A stretch of 64,000 nt of DNA from UBA5859 sp041940025. Lineage in GTDB: Bacteria > Pseudomonadota > Gammaproteobacteria > UBA5859. Positions within the stretch are counted from its first letter, which is position 1, and the number at the start of each line of letters is the position of its first letter. Shown in pieces: positions 1-8,483 of the stretch. Under the pieces are notes generated by a model that saw only the letters and a program-made list of their open reading frames with translations, searched no databases and was not told the origin of the DNA. The translations under genes were made by a program, and so were the position numbers. The stretch lies in NCBI GenBank assembly GCA_041940025.1, contig JBGTSY010000004.1, forward strand, positions 163,731 to 227,730, in the 5' to 3' direction.

Positions 1-616
1 CCTTATGACTACCTGCAGTCAACAGGCGGCGCTCCACGCCAAGTTTCTCCATTGCGTCAACGAAACCGAAACCGGGAGAAATGACGCCAATGGAGCCCAC
101 TAAACTGGCTTTATTGGCATAAATCACATCCGCTGCACTGGCGATATAATAGCCACCAGACGCACAAATATCCTGCATCACCGCATAAACAGGTTTTTCT
201 GGATAGAGTTTGCGCAAGCGCACAATCTCATCATACACATAACCAGATTGTACCGGCGAACCGCCTGGGCTATTAATTCTAACTAACACGCCGGCGGAGT
301 TTTTCGCTTTAAATGCGGCTCTTAGCCCAGTCACGATGTTGTCTGCACTGGCTTCCTCTTGCGCGGCTATCACACCATTGATATCCACTAAGGCAGTATG
401 AGTCTGCCCATAGTTTTTTTGTAATTGCTCTGGAGGTGATGCGACAAACAGGATAGCTATCAGGTAACCAACAAAGAAAAGCTTGAAGAACACGCTCCAA
501 CGCCGTGCGCGCCTTTGCTCCTTGAGTCCTTGCAACAGCATCTTCTGAATGAGATCCTGTTCCCACTCGCCATTATTCGATTGATTTGTACCCATTTTCG
601 AATTCTTTCCAAACAT
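1..616 (-). CDS. sppA: SppA-type signal peptide peptidase (S49), 3' end outside window
   Basis: Membrane-anchored serine protease of family S49, which degrades cleaved signal peptides at the inner membrane. The reverse-strand reading has a basic N-terminus, one transmembrane segment (FFKLFFVGYLIAILF), then the S49 core with RINSPGGSPV and the nucleophile motif CASGGYY. The reading runs off the window just after GSHK, whose Lys is about where the catalytic Lys of the Ser/Lys dyad is expected. Two in-frame ATGs exist, at 616 (AGGGA upstream) and 595 (GGAAAG upstream); I list the outer one. It lies downstream of rluC and the HAD gene in the same direction, as in Pseudomonas. The family is clear; the C-terminal part is not visible. 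Confidence 0.88.
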   Translation of the reverse strand, partial: MFGKNSKMGTNQSNNGEWEQDLIQKMLLQGLKEQRRARRWSVFFKLFFVGYLIAILFVASPPEQLQKNYGQTHTALVDINGVIAAQEEASADNIVTGLRAAFKAKNSAGVLVRINSPGGSPVQSGYVYDEIVRLRKLYPEKPVYAVMQDICASGGYYIASAADVIYANKASLVGSIGVISPGFGFVDAMEKLGVERRLLTAGSHK

Positions 617-680
617 AGTTATTTTAGTTCCCTGCTAATAACCATCCAATGATACCCTGTTTCGATTAATCAACCACTGT

Positions 681-1337
681 TTAGTTTCGATTTTCCAACC
701 ATCTGGGTAACTGTGTGATCTCATGCATCAACGACAGTGGTTTTTGCGCCAATAAACGATCACTGCTGTGCACACCATAGGTGACGCCCACTCCAGGCAT
801 GCCAATACTCGCCGCCATTTTTAAATCATATTCGGTGTCGCCAATCATTAAAGCTTGATGTGGGTTTAATCCGGATATATCCAAAATCTCCTCCAACATC
901 TGCGGATGAGGTTTACCCCTTGTCTCGTCGGCGCATCGAGTCACATGAAATCTTTCCCTTAGGCCAGTGTGAACTAAACTTCTATTTAACCCCATCCGCG
1001 ATTTTCCGGTGGCGATTGCGAGCAAATAACCCGCCTGTTCCAGTTGTTCTAATGTTTCAGTCGCACCGGTAAATAACTGCTCTGGCGTTTGATTCGCCTC
1101 CACGAAATGATACCTATACTGTTCGGTAAGCGAATCAAACAGCGATTCGTCGTAGCCAGGGAAAAGCTTTTCCATTGCCTGCCTTAAGCCTAGTCCAATG
1201 ATATCGCGAACTGCATCTGGTGTGGGCTCTTCCACCTCCACATCCCGCGCCGCCGCCTGCATGCAGGAAACTATTTTCGCCGCAGAATCCATCAAAGTAC
1301 CATCCCAATCAAAAATTAGTAGTTGGAACCTGTTCAC
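681..1337 (-). CDS. HAD-superfamily phosphatase, phosphoglycolate phosphatase-like
   Basis: A 218-residue HAD subfamily IA hydrolase that probably removes phosphate from a small metabolite; the substrate cannot be read from sequence. Motif I is FDWDGTLMD near residue 9, with the nucleophilic and acid/base Asp pair. Motif II is the Thr of IATGKSR. Motif III/IV is the Lys of RGKPHP followed by MIGDTEYD. The cap lies between residues 15 and 85. The start is a GTG placed directly after the rluC stop codon, with AAAGGAT as ribosome site, so translation is probably coupled to rluC. The rluC-HAD-sppA order is conserved in Pseudomonas, where the HAD protein is also of unassigned substrate. Confidence 0.88.
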   Translation of the reverse strand: MNRFQLLIFDWDGTLMDSAAKIVSCMQAAARDVEVEEPTPDAVRDIIGLGLRQAMEKLFPGYDESLFDSLTEQYRYHFVEANQTPEQLFTGATETLEQLEQAGYLLAIATGKSRMGLNRSLVHTGLRERFHVTRCADETRGKPHPQMLEEILDISGLNPHQALMIGDTEYDLKMAASIGMPGVGVTYGVHSSDRLLAQKPLSLMHEITQLPRWLENRN

Positions 1338-2282
1338 TTAAATCCTTTCCAATACTGCAAGCAACTCTTCATCTAACGGCGCCACAAACTCTCTCTGTTG
1401 CAACTTTTCCATCTCCGGTAACTGCAATCGATGGGCGTGAAGAAATAATCGCTTTAACCCTTTTTGTCTAAGTGACGCATTAAAGTGCCGATCACCATAC
1501 TTTTCATCCCCAGCCAAAACATGCCCTCCATGGGCTGCATGTACGCGAATTTGATGAGTTCGTCCACTCTTTAATAGGATCTCCGCCAACCCACACTGGG
1601 AGTATTGTTCAATACGTTTAAATAGAGTCACAGCGGATTTTCCCTCTTTATCCACCCTGACTAAGCGCTCGCCGCTAGTCAATACATTTTTTTTTAAGGG
1701 CGCCTGCTCTTTCCAATGTGCCGCAAGTTTCCCCTGTAATAGCGCCGAGTAATACTTTTCGATTCTCTGATGGCGCAGTGCGCTGTGGAGTTCTCGTAAT
1801 AGGCTGCGACGCTTACATAACATTAAACAACCAGAGGTCTCCCTATCTAATCGATGAACCAATTCCAGCTCCTTCGCTTCAGGCCGCATCACCCGCAGAG
1901 TTTCAATGATGCCGAAGGAGAGTCCACTACCCCCATGTACGGCAATACCACTAGGCTTATTGAGCACTATTAGCGACTCATCCTCGTAGAGAATTCTCTG
2001 CTGTAAACGTTGACGAAGGCCCTGTGCGGGCAGGCAAATCTGTTTTTGTTGCGCTAGTTTGACAGGAGGAATACGTACCTTATCTCCTGCCTGTAGCCGG
2101 TAATTGGGGGTGACTCGCCCCTTATTGACACGAACTTCGCCTTTACGGAGGATTCTGTACACTCGAGATTTTGGTACGCCTTTTAGCTCCCGAATGAGAA
2201 AATTATCGATTCTCTGATCGGCGAACTCATGGGAAACCTCGATCCAATAGACACCTCTTGTAAATTGCTCGTCTGCGCTCAT
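1338..2282 (-). CDS. rluC: 23S rRNA pseudouridine synthase RluC
   Basis: Isomerises uridines 955, 2504 and 2580 of 23S rRNA to pseudouridine (E. coli numbering, family knowledge). The 314-residue protein begins with an S4 RNA-binding domain (about residues 20-80, with DNFLIRELKGVPKSRVYRILRKG) and continues with the RluA-type catalytic domain. The signature HRLDRETSG, with the catalytic Asp near residue 145, is intact, as is the later LKSGRTHQIRVH motif. The ATG at 2282 gives the standard N-terminus. It is transcribed divergently from rne across a 456-bp interval, the usual gammaproteobacterial arrangement, and leads the rluC-HAD-sppA operon. Confidence 0.95.
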   Translation of the reverse strand: MSADEQFTRGVYWIEVSHEFADQRIDNFLIRELKGVPKSRVYRILRKGEVRVNKGRVTPNYRLQAGDKVRIPPVKLAQQKQICLPAQGLRQRLQQRILYEDESLIVLNKPSGIAVHGGSGLSFGIIETLRVMRPEAKELELVHRLDRETSGCLMLCKRRSLLRELHSALRHQRIEKYYSALLQGKLAAHWKEQAPLKKNVLTSGERLVRVDKEGKSAVTLFKRIEQYSQCGLAEILLKSGRTHQIRVHAAHGGHVLAGDEKYGDRHFNASLRQKGLKRLFLHAHRLQLPEMEKLQQREFVAPLDEELLAVLERI

Positions 2283-2374
2283 TTGGTGCTATTGTATCAG
2301 CACAAGTTGCTAAATAGTGGTCGATTATTTGCCGGGCCAGTTCAACGATGCTATATTTGACCCACTTTTTATAT

Positions 2375-2409
2375 TATCTTAATTTTTCGCTTAGATCGAA
2401 ATTAAGATA
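2375..2409. repeat. 11-bp perfect inverted repeat in the rluC/rne interval
   Basis: TATCTTAATTT (2375-2385) is repeated as its exact reverse complement AAATTAAGATA (2399-2409), with a 13-base loop. It ends one base before the putative rne -35 element. It could be an operator or an AT-rich cruciform; function not known. Confidence 0.6.
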
Positions 2410-2438
2410 TTGTTAATCAAAGAGTATTTAAGTGTACT
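2410..2438 (+). promoter_or_regulatory. possible sigma-70 promoter for rne
   Basis: TTGTTA at 2410-2415 and TGTACT at 2433-2438 are separated by 17 bases; each matches consensus at four of six positions. Initiation here would give an rne leader of about 290 bases, in line with the long autoregulatory leader known for E. coli rne. The rest of the 2283-2738 interval contains no gene that I can support. Confidence 0.3.
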
Positions 2439-2679
2439 GTGCGAACAACACAGACACTAAGAGGGTGCTACCAGGAAGCGTTTGCATGTCGTATCGCTGG
2501 TTAATTTTTCCAGTCCTCCGTAGGATTTTATGCACCTTAAACTGTCATGGGTTACCGTCTATTCACGCATGGAACGTTAGTCATTTTAAACAATATGAAT
2601 AATCTGTTCTCAAGTTACGTGAATGCTCCAAATTATTGTTGCTACAGTAAGAGTGAGCGCTGATGACGCTACCTACCTG

Positions 2680-2710
2680 CGTTCTTGCTATTAGGGAGGA
2701 CATAAGAACG
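2680..2710 (+). promoter_or_regulatory. rne leader stem-loop
   Basis: CGTTCTT (2680-2686) pairs with AAGAACG (2704-2710) to form a 7-bp stem with a 17-base loop that carries the purine run AGGGAGGA. It lies 28 bases before the rne start codon. In enterobacteria stem-loops in the rne leader bind RNase E and set its mRNA half-life; this hairpin is a candidate for the same role. That role is inferred, not shown. Confidence 0.4.
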
Positions 2711-2738
2711 TTCCGCATATAGGTGAAAATACACAACA

Positions 2739-4847
2739 ATGAAAAGAATGCTAATCAATGCTACGCAGAGGGAAGAGATCCGCGTTGCGTTAGTAGATGG
2801 TCAAAAGTTATACGATCTTGACATAGAAACACCGGGTAAAGAACAGAAAAAAGCGAACATCTATAAAGCTGTGGTGACACGAATTGAGCCCAGCTTGGAC
2901 GCTGCTTTCGTTAATTATGGCTCTGAAAGACATGGGTTCTTACCCATGAAGGAGATTTCGCGGGAGTATTTCGCCGACGACGTCACCTTCACTGGTCAAC
3001 GCATTAACATCAAGGATGCAATTAAGGAAGGCCAGGAGCTCATCATCCAAGTGGAAAAAGAGGAGCGAGGCTCCAAAGGTGCCGCACTCACCACGTTTAT
3101 TAGCTTGCCCGGACGCCATTTAGTACTCATGCCAAATAACCCCCGTGCTGGCGGAGTGTCCCGCCGCATCGAGGGAGATTCCCGGAGTGAAGCGCGAGAA
3201 ATTCTCAGCACACTGGACATTCCCGAAAGTATGGGTGTCATCTTGCGCACCGCAGGTATCGGCAAATCAAGCGAAGAACTACAATGGGATCTGGATTATC
3301 TGCTACAACTGTGGGACTCCATTCAACGTGCTGCCGCTGCTGGCCCTGCCCCCTATTTAATCTACCAAGAAAGCAACATCATTATTCGTGCGGTTCGTGA
3401 TTATCTCAGGGCGGACATCAATGAAATCGTTATTGACGACCCAGATATGTACGCGCGTACCAAAGAATTCATGCGCCAGGTCATGCCTCGTCAGGCAGAT
3501 CTGGTGAAATATTATGACGAAACGATTCCTCTTTTTTCCCGCTATCAAATTGAGACCCAGATCGAAACGGCGTTCATGCGGGAGGTGCGTCTGCCTTCAG
3601 GAGGTGCAATTGTCCTGGATCACACTGAAGCTTTGGTTTCTATCGATGTCAATTCTTCGCGATCCACAAAGGGAGCGGACATTGAAGAGACGGCATTAAT
3701 GACCAATCTTGAAGCTGCCGAGGAGATCGCCAGGCAATTGCGTTTACGTGATATGGGTGGTTTGTTGGTGGTGGATTTTATCGACATGACTCCGGCGCGT
3801 AACCGCAGAGAGGTAGAAACCAAATTACGCGACGTATTAAAGGAAGATCGTGCACGGGTACAGGTAGGCAGGATAAGCAAATTTGGTTTGCTTGAGATGT
3901 CTCGCCAGCGCTTACGTGGCTCATTAGGAGAATCCAGCCTCGATCTCTGTCCTCGCTGTTCTGGACAAGGCAGCATTCGCGGTGTCGAGTCACTATCACT
4001 AGCAATATTACGTATCTTGCGCGAAGAAGCCATGAAAGAGAAAACGTCTCAACTGGTAGCTCAAGTACCCGTCACAGTGGCGACCTATTTATTGAATGAA
4101 AAAAGAAGTGACTTGGAGAAAGTGGAGTCAGAACATAGTGTGAAAATTATTTTGGTCCCCAATCCAGAATTGGAAACTCCCCACTACACTATTGAAAGAC
4201 TCAGGCGTGGCACAGAACTGGGCAAAAACCAACGAAGTTATGAGTTAGTCACGTCTCATGCGGATAAAGAGCGCCAGAACATGCTGGCACAAATTAGCGA
4301 TAACGAAAAAGAGATCCCCGCTATCAGGGATTTTACGCCCGCCACTACCCGCCCAGTGGCAGATGAAGAGAAATCGGAACAAAAAGGCTTCATTCGTAAA
4401 TTGTTTGGACAGATTTTTGGCCAAAATGAGAGTGTGGAACCGCCTAAACCCTCTACTCCCAGCGCAAACAAGAGAACGAATTCAAGACCACCGCAGAATA
4501 AAAATAGGAACGCAGAGTCTACGGGCAATGCTCCCAAACGCACTCGCACAAAAAATAGATCGAATAACAATAAGAAGCCGAAAAATCCGCAGCACCAAGC
4601 TAATCGCTCCCAAGGTAAAGAGGATAGAAGTAATCAGGAGCGATCGTCACGCTCGAATGCCCCAAAAAGAAGACACCCGCAAAGAAACCATAGACGGCGC
4701 AATAATGATGGGGCAGAAGCAAAGAATACGAAAAATAGTTCTGCAACAGAATCGGGAAACAATACGCAGCAGGAACAGCAACAACCGGACTTCAAAAATG
4801 AATCAGACAACAATTCATCCATTGCTAAATCCGGCACTCATGAGTAG
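2739..4847 (+). CDS. rne: ribonuclease E
   Basis: Endoribonuclease that starts mRNA decay and matures rRNA and tRNA, and scaffolds the degradosome at the inner membrane. The N-terminus MKRMLINATQ is canonical. The S1 domain (about residues 35-125), the catalytic DNase I-like region with IDVNS and VVDFIDM acidic residues, and the Zn-link CPRC near residues 404-407 are present. After residue 520 the protein is disordered. It contains a short amphipathic stretch, KGFIRKLFGQIF, near residue 548 that resembles the membrane-targeting segment, then an Arg/Asn/Lys-rich RNA-binding tail. At 702 residues it is much shorter than the E. coli protein (1061), so enolase and PNPase docking sites may be lost or replaced. 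Confidence 0.96.
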   Translation: MKRMLINATQREEIRVALVDGQKLYDLDIETPGKEQKKANIYKAVVTRIEPSLDAAFVNYGSERHGFLPMKEISREYFADDVTFTGQRINIKDAIKEGQELIIQVEKEERGSKGAALTTFISLPGRHLVLMPNNPRAGGVSRRIEGDSRSEAREILSTLDIPESMGVILRTAGIGKSSEELQWDLDYLLQLWDSIQRAAAAGPAPYLIYQESNIIIRAVRDYLRADINEIVIDDPDMYARTKEFMRQVMPRQADLVKYYDETIPLFSRYQIETQIETAFMREVRLPSGGAIVLDHTEALVSIDVNSSRSTKGADIEETALMTNLEAAEEIARQLRLRDMGGLLVVDFIDMTPARNRREVETKLRDVLKEDRARVQVGRISKFGLLEMSRQRLRGSLGESSLDLCPRCSGQGSIRGVESLSLAILRILREEAMKEKTSQLVAQVPVTVATYLLNEKRSDLEKVESEHSVKIILVPNPELETPHYTIERLRRGTELGKNQRSYELVTSHADKERQNMLAQISDNEKEIPAIRDFTPATTRPVADEEKSEQKGFIRKLFGQIFGQNESVEPPKPSTPSANKRTNSRPPQNKNRNAESTGNAPKRTRTKNRSNNNKKPKNPQHQANRSQGKEDRSNQERSSRSNAPKRRHPQRNHRRRNNDGAEAKNTKNSSATESGNNTQQEQQQPDFKNESDNNSSIAKSGTHE

Positions 4848-4896
4848 CAAATTTTATAGGACCTACATGCAAAGGTTTTGAGTTGCATTCGACTGG

Positions 4897-4934
4897 AGCT
4901 CTTTCAAGCCTGATACACTCGGCTTGAAAGAGCT
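4897..4934. repeat. 14-bp perfect inverted repeat downstream of rne
   Basis: AGCTCTTTCAAGCC (4897-4910) faces its exact reverse complement (4921-4934) across a 10-base loop. It lies about 50 bases after the rne stop. No T-run follows on either strand, so it is not a classical intrinsic terminator. It may protect or define the rne 3' end. Confidence 0.65.
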
Positions 4935-5271
4935 GCTCCACTGTGACGTGGAAATCCAAATCGATTCACTCGCTCAATTCTCCATCACGCGTTCTCATCA
5001 TCTGGCGACACCCTCATTCTGCTTGATTCAAAGAGCCCAGCCATTCTTTATCTGAGCATGACACTCTAAACGGATTGACGATCACTAGGTCTCACTTCAT
5101 GGAAGGCGTTCGCTTACAATCAGAGCGTGACGCATACAGCGAAATTTAATTGGTGCGTCCTTGTATCATCTAGGTCGTCACTCAGTGCAATACAGTGGGG
5201 TAGGAACCGTCCAACAACGAAACTGAATCTATCAGATCGAAGGACGCTTTGACACCAAAAGAGCAAATGGA
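4935..5271. other. non-coding interval between rne and the next gene
   Basis: No convincing coding frame is visible on either strand. The only structure I noticed besides the upstream hairpin is an 8-base inverted repeat, GCGTCCTT at 5155-5162 and AAGGACGC at 5240-5247, 77 bases apart. It could enclose a structured RNA, but nothing else supports that. Confidence 0.35.
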
Positions 5272-5937
5272 TTATTTCTGTCCGTAAGGCTTTAATCTTA
5301 AGGTCCGCATATCGCCAGACGCATCGTCTCTTTCTTGTTGCATTTCCGTTTGCAGCTTTTCATAGTGGGCTTGAAGTGCCCAAGGCACCGGTCCTGGACG
5401 CTTCAAGCGCATTAAATGAATTCCAGAATGGAGACTGACAACAACAGGCTCGACATCAAATTTCCCTTTTAACGCAAATCGATACATTTTGCCCTGCCCG
5501 TTAGCAATATGTTCACTAAATCGAACACCATAAACCATACTCTTAAAATCCACCCCTAAACCCGGAGTGCCTTGCTGCGATCTTAATTCACCTAACTCAG
5601 CACCCATGGGCACTGAGACTGTAAAATTCTCAATGGGTAGATCTTTTTTCGAATAGAGGTAATAAGTAAAAATAGTGAGATTTTCGACCTCTTCATATTC
5701 CTTACTGACAAAAGTAGCTTCCCATGTGTCATGTACTATCTGCATCGATTGATCGGTTAAGTACTTTTTATCTTGCTTCTTTTGATACTCATCTATAGCG
5801 ATACCCGCTATGGCACCCCACATCACCGCCACTAACAAAGCAAAGCCCGATAAAAGAGTGTACAACACCCCTTTGGTCAGCGTGCCTCCCGGTTTGGCCG
5901 CTATGAATGATCCAAGTAGTAACTTTTTCAAAGGCAA
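5272..5937 (-). CDS. membrane-anchored protein of unknown function
   Basis: I do not recognise this 221-residue protein. It has a short basic N-terminus, one clear transmembrane segment (VLYTLLSGFALLVAVMWGAIAGIAI, residues 25-49), then about 170 residues predicted to be outside the cytoplasm. The soluble part looks beta-rich with no cysteines or obvious catalytic motif, and ends in a charged, Gln-rich helix. The start is a TTG, with further TTG codons nearby, so the exact N-terminus is unsure. It is convergent with rne and runs toward a long non-coding interval. The single-anchor topology suggests an envelope protein; I assign no function. Confidence 0.6.
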   Translation of the reverse strand: MPLKKLLLGSFIAAKPGGTLTKGVLYTLLSGFALLVAVMWGAIAGIAIDEYQKKQDKKYLTDQSMQIVHDTWEATFVSKEYEEVENLTIFTYYLYSKKDLPIENFTVSVPMGAELGELRSQQGTPGLGVDFKSMVYGVRFSEHIANGQGKMYRFALKGKFDVEPVVVSLHSGIHLMRLKRPGPVPWALQAHYEKLQTEMQQERDDASGDMRTLRLKPYGQK

Positions 5938-6035
5938 ATTTAATTCTTCTACGCAAGGATAGCATTTTCTCTAATCACTAGATCGACCTATAGGTGTGCG
6001 ACTAAAGTAGTATCAACAAATTAATAAAAATCGAA

Positions 6036-6668
6036 TTAACGCAGAACGAAGGGCTCGAATGCAGCAGACAACTGCCGCAATTTTCCATGGAAGAAATGAC
6101 TGGCGCCCTGAATCACGGAAAACTGCTGTAATACAGCAATATCTGTACGCCAACGTTGAATACTATCTAGTGGGACTAACTCATCATTTTCAGCAGCGAT
6201 AACCGTCAAGGGAATCTCAAGCGCAGCAAAAGAAGAAAAGGACAGGCGTCCGATTGGCGGTGCCACAAGACAGAGTGCCTCAATTGGCCACTCATTCCCT
6301 CTTTGAATACAGAGTTCCGCAGCCACAAAAGCACCGAAAGAGAATCCGGCTAACACAATAGGATCAGCAGGAAACCGTGCCAGGATATACTGAATCACCG
6401 AAGACAGATCTTCTCTTTCACCCACACCATTATCGAATTGTCCTTCGCTCAAACCCACACCGCGAAAATTAAATCGGATGGCACGATGACCCAGTGTGGC
6501 AGTGGTTTTTGCCAAAGTGTGCACCACCTTGTTCTGCATGGAGCCACCAAATAGTGGATGTGGGTGACACAACACAACGGATCGAATGTGTTCATGTCCC
6601 TCTTGGGCGGATACTTCAGGCAGCGATAGTTTTATCTCTAGTTTTCCGGATTGGCTATCAATCAACAT
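6036..6668 (-). CDS. alpha/beta hydrolase (COG2945 type)
   Basis: Soluble serine hydrolase of 210 residues, close to the size of the COG2945 group. The oxyanion region is CHPHPLFGGSM near residue 32, the nucleophile elbow is GFSFGA, the catalytic Asp lies in AENDELVP and the catalytic His in GASHFFHG near the end. These four elements are in the correct order and spacing for an active alpha/beta hydrolase. There is no signal peptide, so it should be cytoplasmic. The ATG at 6668 is the only good start. Substrate is unknown; related proteins are annotated as general esterases or acyl hydrolases. It is divergent from the outer-membrane barrel gene at 6857. Confidence 0.82.
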   Translation of the reverse strand: MLIDSQSGKLEIKLSLPEVSAQEGHEHIRSVVLCHPHPLFGGSMQNKVVHTLAKTTATLGHRAIRFNFRGVGLSEGQFDNGVGEREDLSSVIQYILARFPADPIVLAGFSFGAFVAAELCIQRGNEWPIEALCLVAPPIGRLSFSSFAALEIPLTVIAAENDELVPLDSIQRWRTDIAVLQQFSVIQGASHFFHGKLRQLSAAFEPFVLR

Positions 6669-6856
6669 GGTGCTTCGGTCCCTTGAAACAGGCCGCGAAA
6701 TCGAGTGATTCCCCCATAGAATGTGGCGAAAGTAGAGAATGCCCGATCTAAGTAAGCGACTAAATTTAATATGAAAATCATGTAAAGAACCAATTTAAAC
6801 GCTCGATAACTATGAAAACAGACAAATTCTCATTTTTCATAGGGAAGGATCCTTCT

Positions 6857-7996
6857 GTGAATCGAAAACTTTTGCTCTTGCTATTGGGCATGATGCCGTT
6901 AGCTCTCCACGCCTTCGACCTTAGAGGTTTTTTTACCACTGGCATAACAGTCTCCGATAACGAAAACGAATTATACCGTTTTCAATTGATTGACAACGAG
7001 GTCTCCTATCTTTCGGATTCGGTGGCAGGGTTACAATTCGATTTTGAGGTGTCTGAAAAATCAAAAATCACTATGCAGGCAGTGGCCAGAGATACCAATG
7101 ACCACTTTGATGTGAGTATGGACTGGCTCTATCTTACCCATGAACTCAATAGTACCACTAAACTCCGTGGAGGCCGTATTCTGCTCCCCCTCTTTTCGCG
7201 TTCCAGTACGATTGATGTCGGCCTCTCTTATCCCTGGATTCGTCCCCCCTCAGAGGTCTATGAGTTGGGTCTATTCAAAGGTATGGGGGGTGTCGATGTG
7301 TTACTGAAAACGTCTATATTCGGTAAACAAGTACTACTCCACCCATTTGCCGGTGAGATCAGTGAAGATTTGGCAACCAGTGTGCTGCCTGGTGGCGATG
7401 CACAGATAACCAGTGACGAGCTGTGGGGCGTTGAAACCAGAGTTCGAAGCCAATATGGCGAAACACGTATCAGCTATATGAATGCTGACGTTCATTTGGA
7501 AGTTAATCCCTCATTCGGAGACTCGGTGTCTCTACTCGGACAGTTAGCCCCACCCAGTCTCGCACCCCAGTTGTTAGGACTGAATTCGCCCATCACGGCG
7601 GACACAACCTTCCACACGGTGGGTGGACACTACATTCTGGACAAAGTTGAACTTCTTTGGGAAGCAGCTAATCGTCGAATTTCCTTTTCCGGGGGTGGCA
7701 TCTCGAAAACCCGTGGTTATTACGTCACTCTGGTATGGGACAGTGACAAATACCAACCCAGCCTCACTTTCGCGCGTCGGGACGATCACATGGCGTCTGG
7801 TTCAGTGACACCACCGCAAGAACAAGATTCGGTCACAGTGGGCATTCAACATAGACTAGACAACTCTATAGTTGTGAAAACAGAAATAACAAATATACAT
7901 CCAAGAAATGGCACTGCAGGACTACTGGTGGACAGTTCACTTGGTGGTGAAGGGGACATCACAGCAGTCGGTATCGCTGTTAACGCTAAATTTTAG
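6857..7996 (+). CDS. outer-membrane beta-barrel, porin-like
   Basis: Predicted outer-membrane protein of 379 residues. I choose the GTG at 6857, preceded by GGAAGGA seven bases upstream, because it gives a clean signal peptide (MNRKLLLLLLGMMPLALHA) ending in ALHA. A 15-residue longer ATG form would place charged residues before it. The mature part alternates polar and hydrophobic residues, as barrels do, and ends in AVNAKF, a typical C-terminal Phe of outer-membrane strands. It is followed 12 bases later by a periplasmic binding-like protein with its own GGAGAG site, so the two probably form an operon. The transported substrate is unknown. Confidence 0.72.
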   Translation: MNRKLLLLLLGMMPLALHAFDLRGFFTTGITVSDNENELYRFQLIDNEVSYLSDSVAGLQFDFEVSEKSKITMQAVARDTNDHFDVSMDWLYLTHELNSTTKLRGGRILLPLFSRSSTIDVGLSYPWIRPPSEVYELGLFKGMGGVDVLLKTSIFGKQVLLHPFAGEISEDLATSVLPGGDAQITSDELWGVETRVRSQYGETRISYMNADVHLEVNPSFGDSVSLLGQLAPPSLAPQLLGLNSPITADTTFHTVGGHYILDKVELLWEAANRRISFSGGGISKTRGYYVTLVWDSDKYQPSLTFARRDDHMASGSVTPPQEQDSVTVGIQHRLDNSIVVKTEITNIHPRNGTAGLLVDSSLGGEGDITAVGIAVNAKF

Positions 7997-8008
7997 GAGA
8001 GAACATTA

Positions 8009-8482
8009 ATGGCGAAAATCAGCACGGATACGAATCTATTTAACTTCGTCTTTGGGATTAGATTTTTCCTTATCACAACAATTTTATTAGCCTCCATGGT
8101 GGCATGGGCGGAAGAAATGGCTGTGATTGTGAATCCGAATAATGGCGTAGGAGAATTGACTCTTAAAGATGTTAAAAATCTTTATTTAGGGCGGCATAAG
8201 ACTTTTGGTACCCAGATTAAGGCTGAACCATTCACTTTAGTTGATGACGCTCACCATCAAAACGATTTTCTGACAATGGCTACAAACAAAACACCAAAAC
8301 AGCTAGAAAGTTACTGGGCGTATTTGATTTTTTCCGGTGAAGGTGAGCCACCGCAAAGAGTCGCATCCTATGAAACCATGTTGGAAATGGTTGCAGCTAA
8401 TGATGGCGGTATTGGCTATCTGCCTAAAAGGTTGGTAGATGACAGCCTTGTGAAGGTGGTGCTGACTGTCAATCTTGATTAG
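8009..8482 (+). CDS. small periplasmic phosphate-binding-like (PBP-like) protein
   Basis: A 157-residue protein with an N-terminal signal segment (FFLITTILLASMVAWA) and a single short periplasmic-binding-like region. The pattern VIVNPNNGVGELTLKDVKNLYLGR followed by a YWAYLIFSG stretch and GGIGYLPK resembles the small PstS-like domains annotated as phosphate ABC transporter substrate-binding proteins. It is about half the size of a complete PstS, so it probably is a one-lobe or minimal domain rather than a working importer component. No permease or ATPase lies nearby. It is paired with the barrel gene just upstream, and its stop codon lies next to that of the convergent MATE gene. Confidence 0.72.
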   Translation: MAKISTDTNLFNFVFGIRFFLITTILLASMVAWAEEMAVIVNPNNGVGELTLKDVKNLYLGRHKTFGTQIKAEPFTLVDDAHHQNDFLTMATNKTPKQLESYWAYLIFSGEGEPPQRVASYETMLEMVAANDGGIGYLPKRLVDDSLVKVVLTVNLD

Positions 8483-8483
8483 T

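Noticed and set aside
4258..4881. A 207-codon open frame overlapping the 3' part of rne
   Set aside because: It lies in another frame of the low-complexity, Arg/Asn-rich RNase E tail. The biased composition keeps stop codons out of the second frame. No ribosome site and no recognisable protein.
8009..8482. A full phosphate ABC transporter beginning here
   Set aside because: The protein is half the size of PstS and no permease or ATPase genes follow; the next gene is a convergent MATE exporter.
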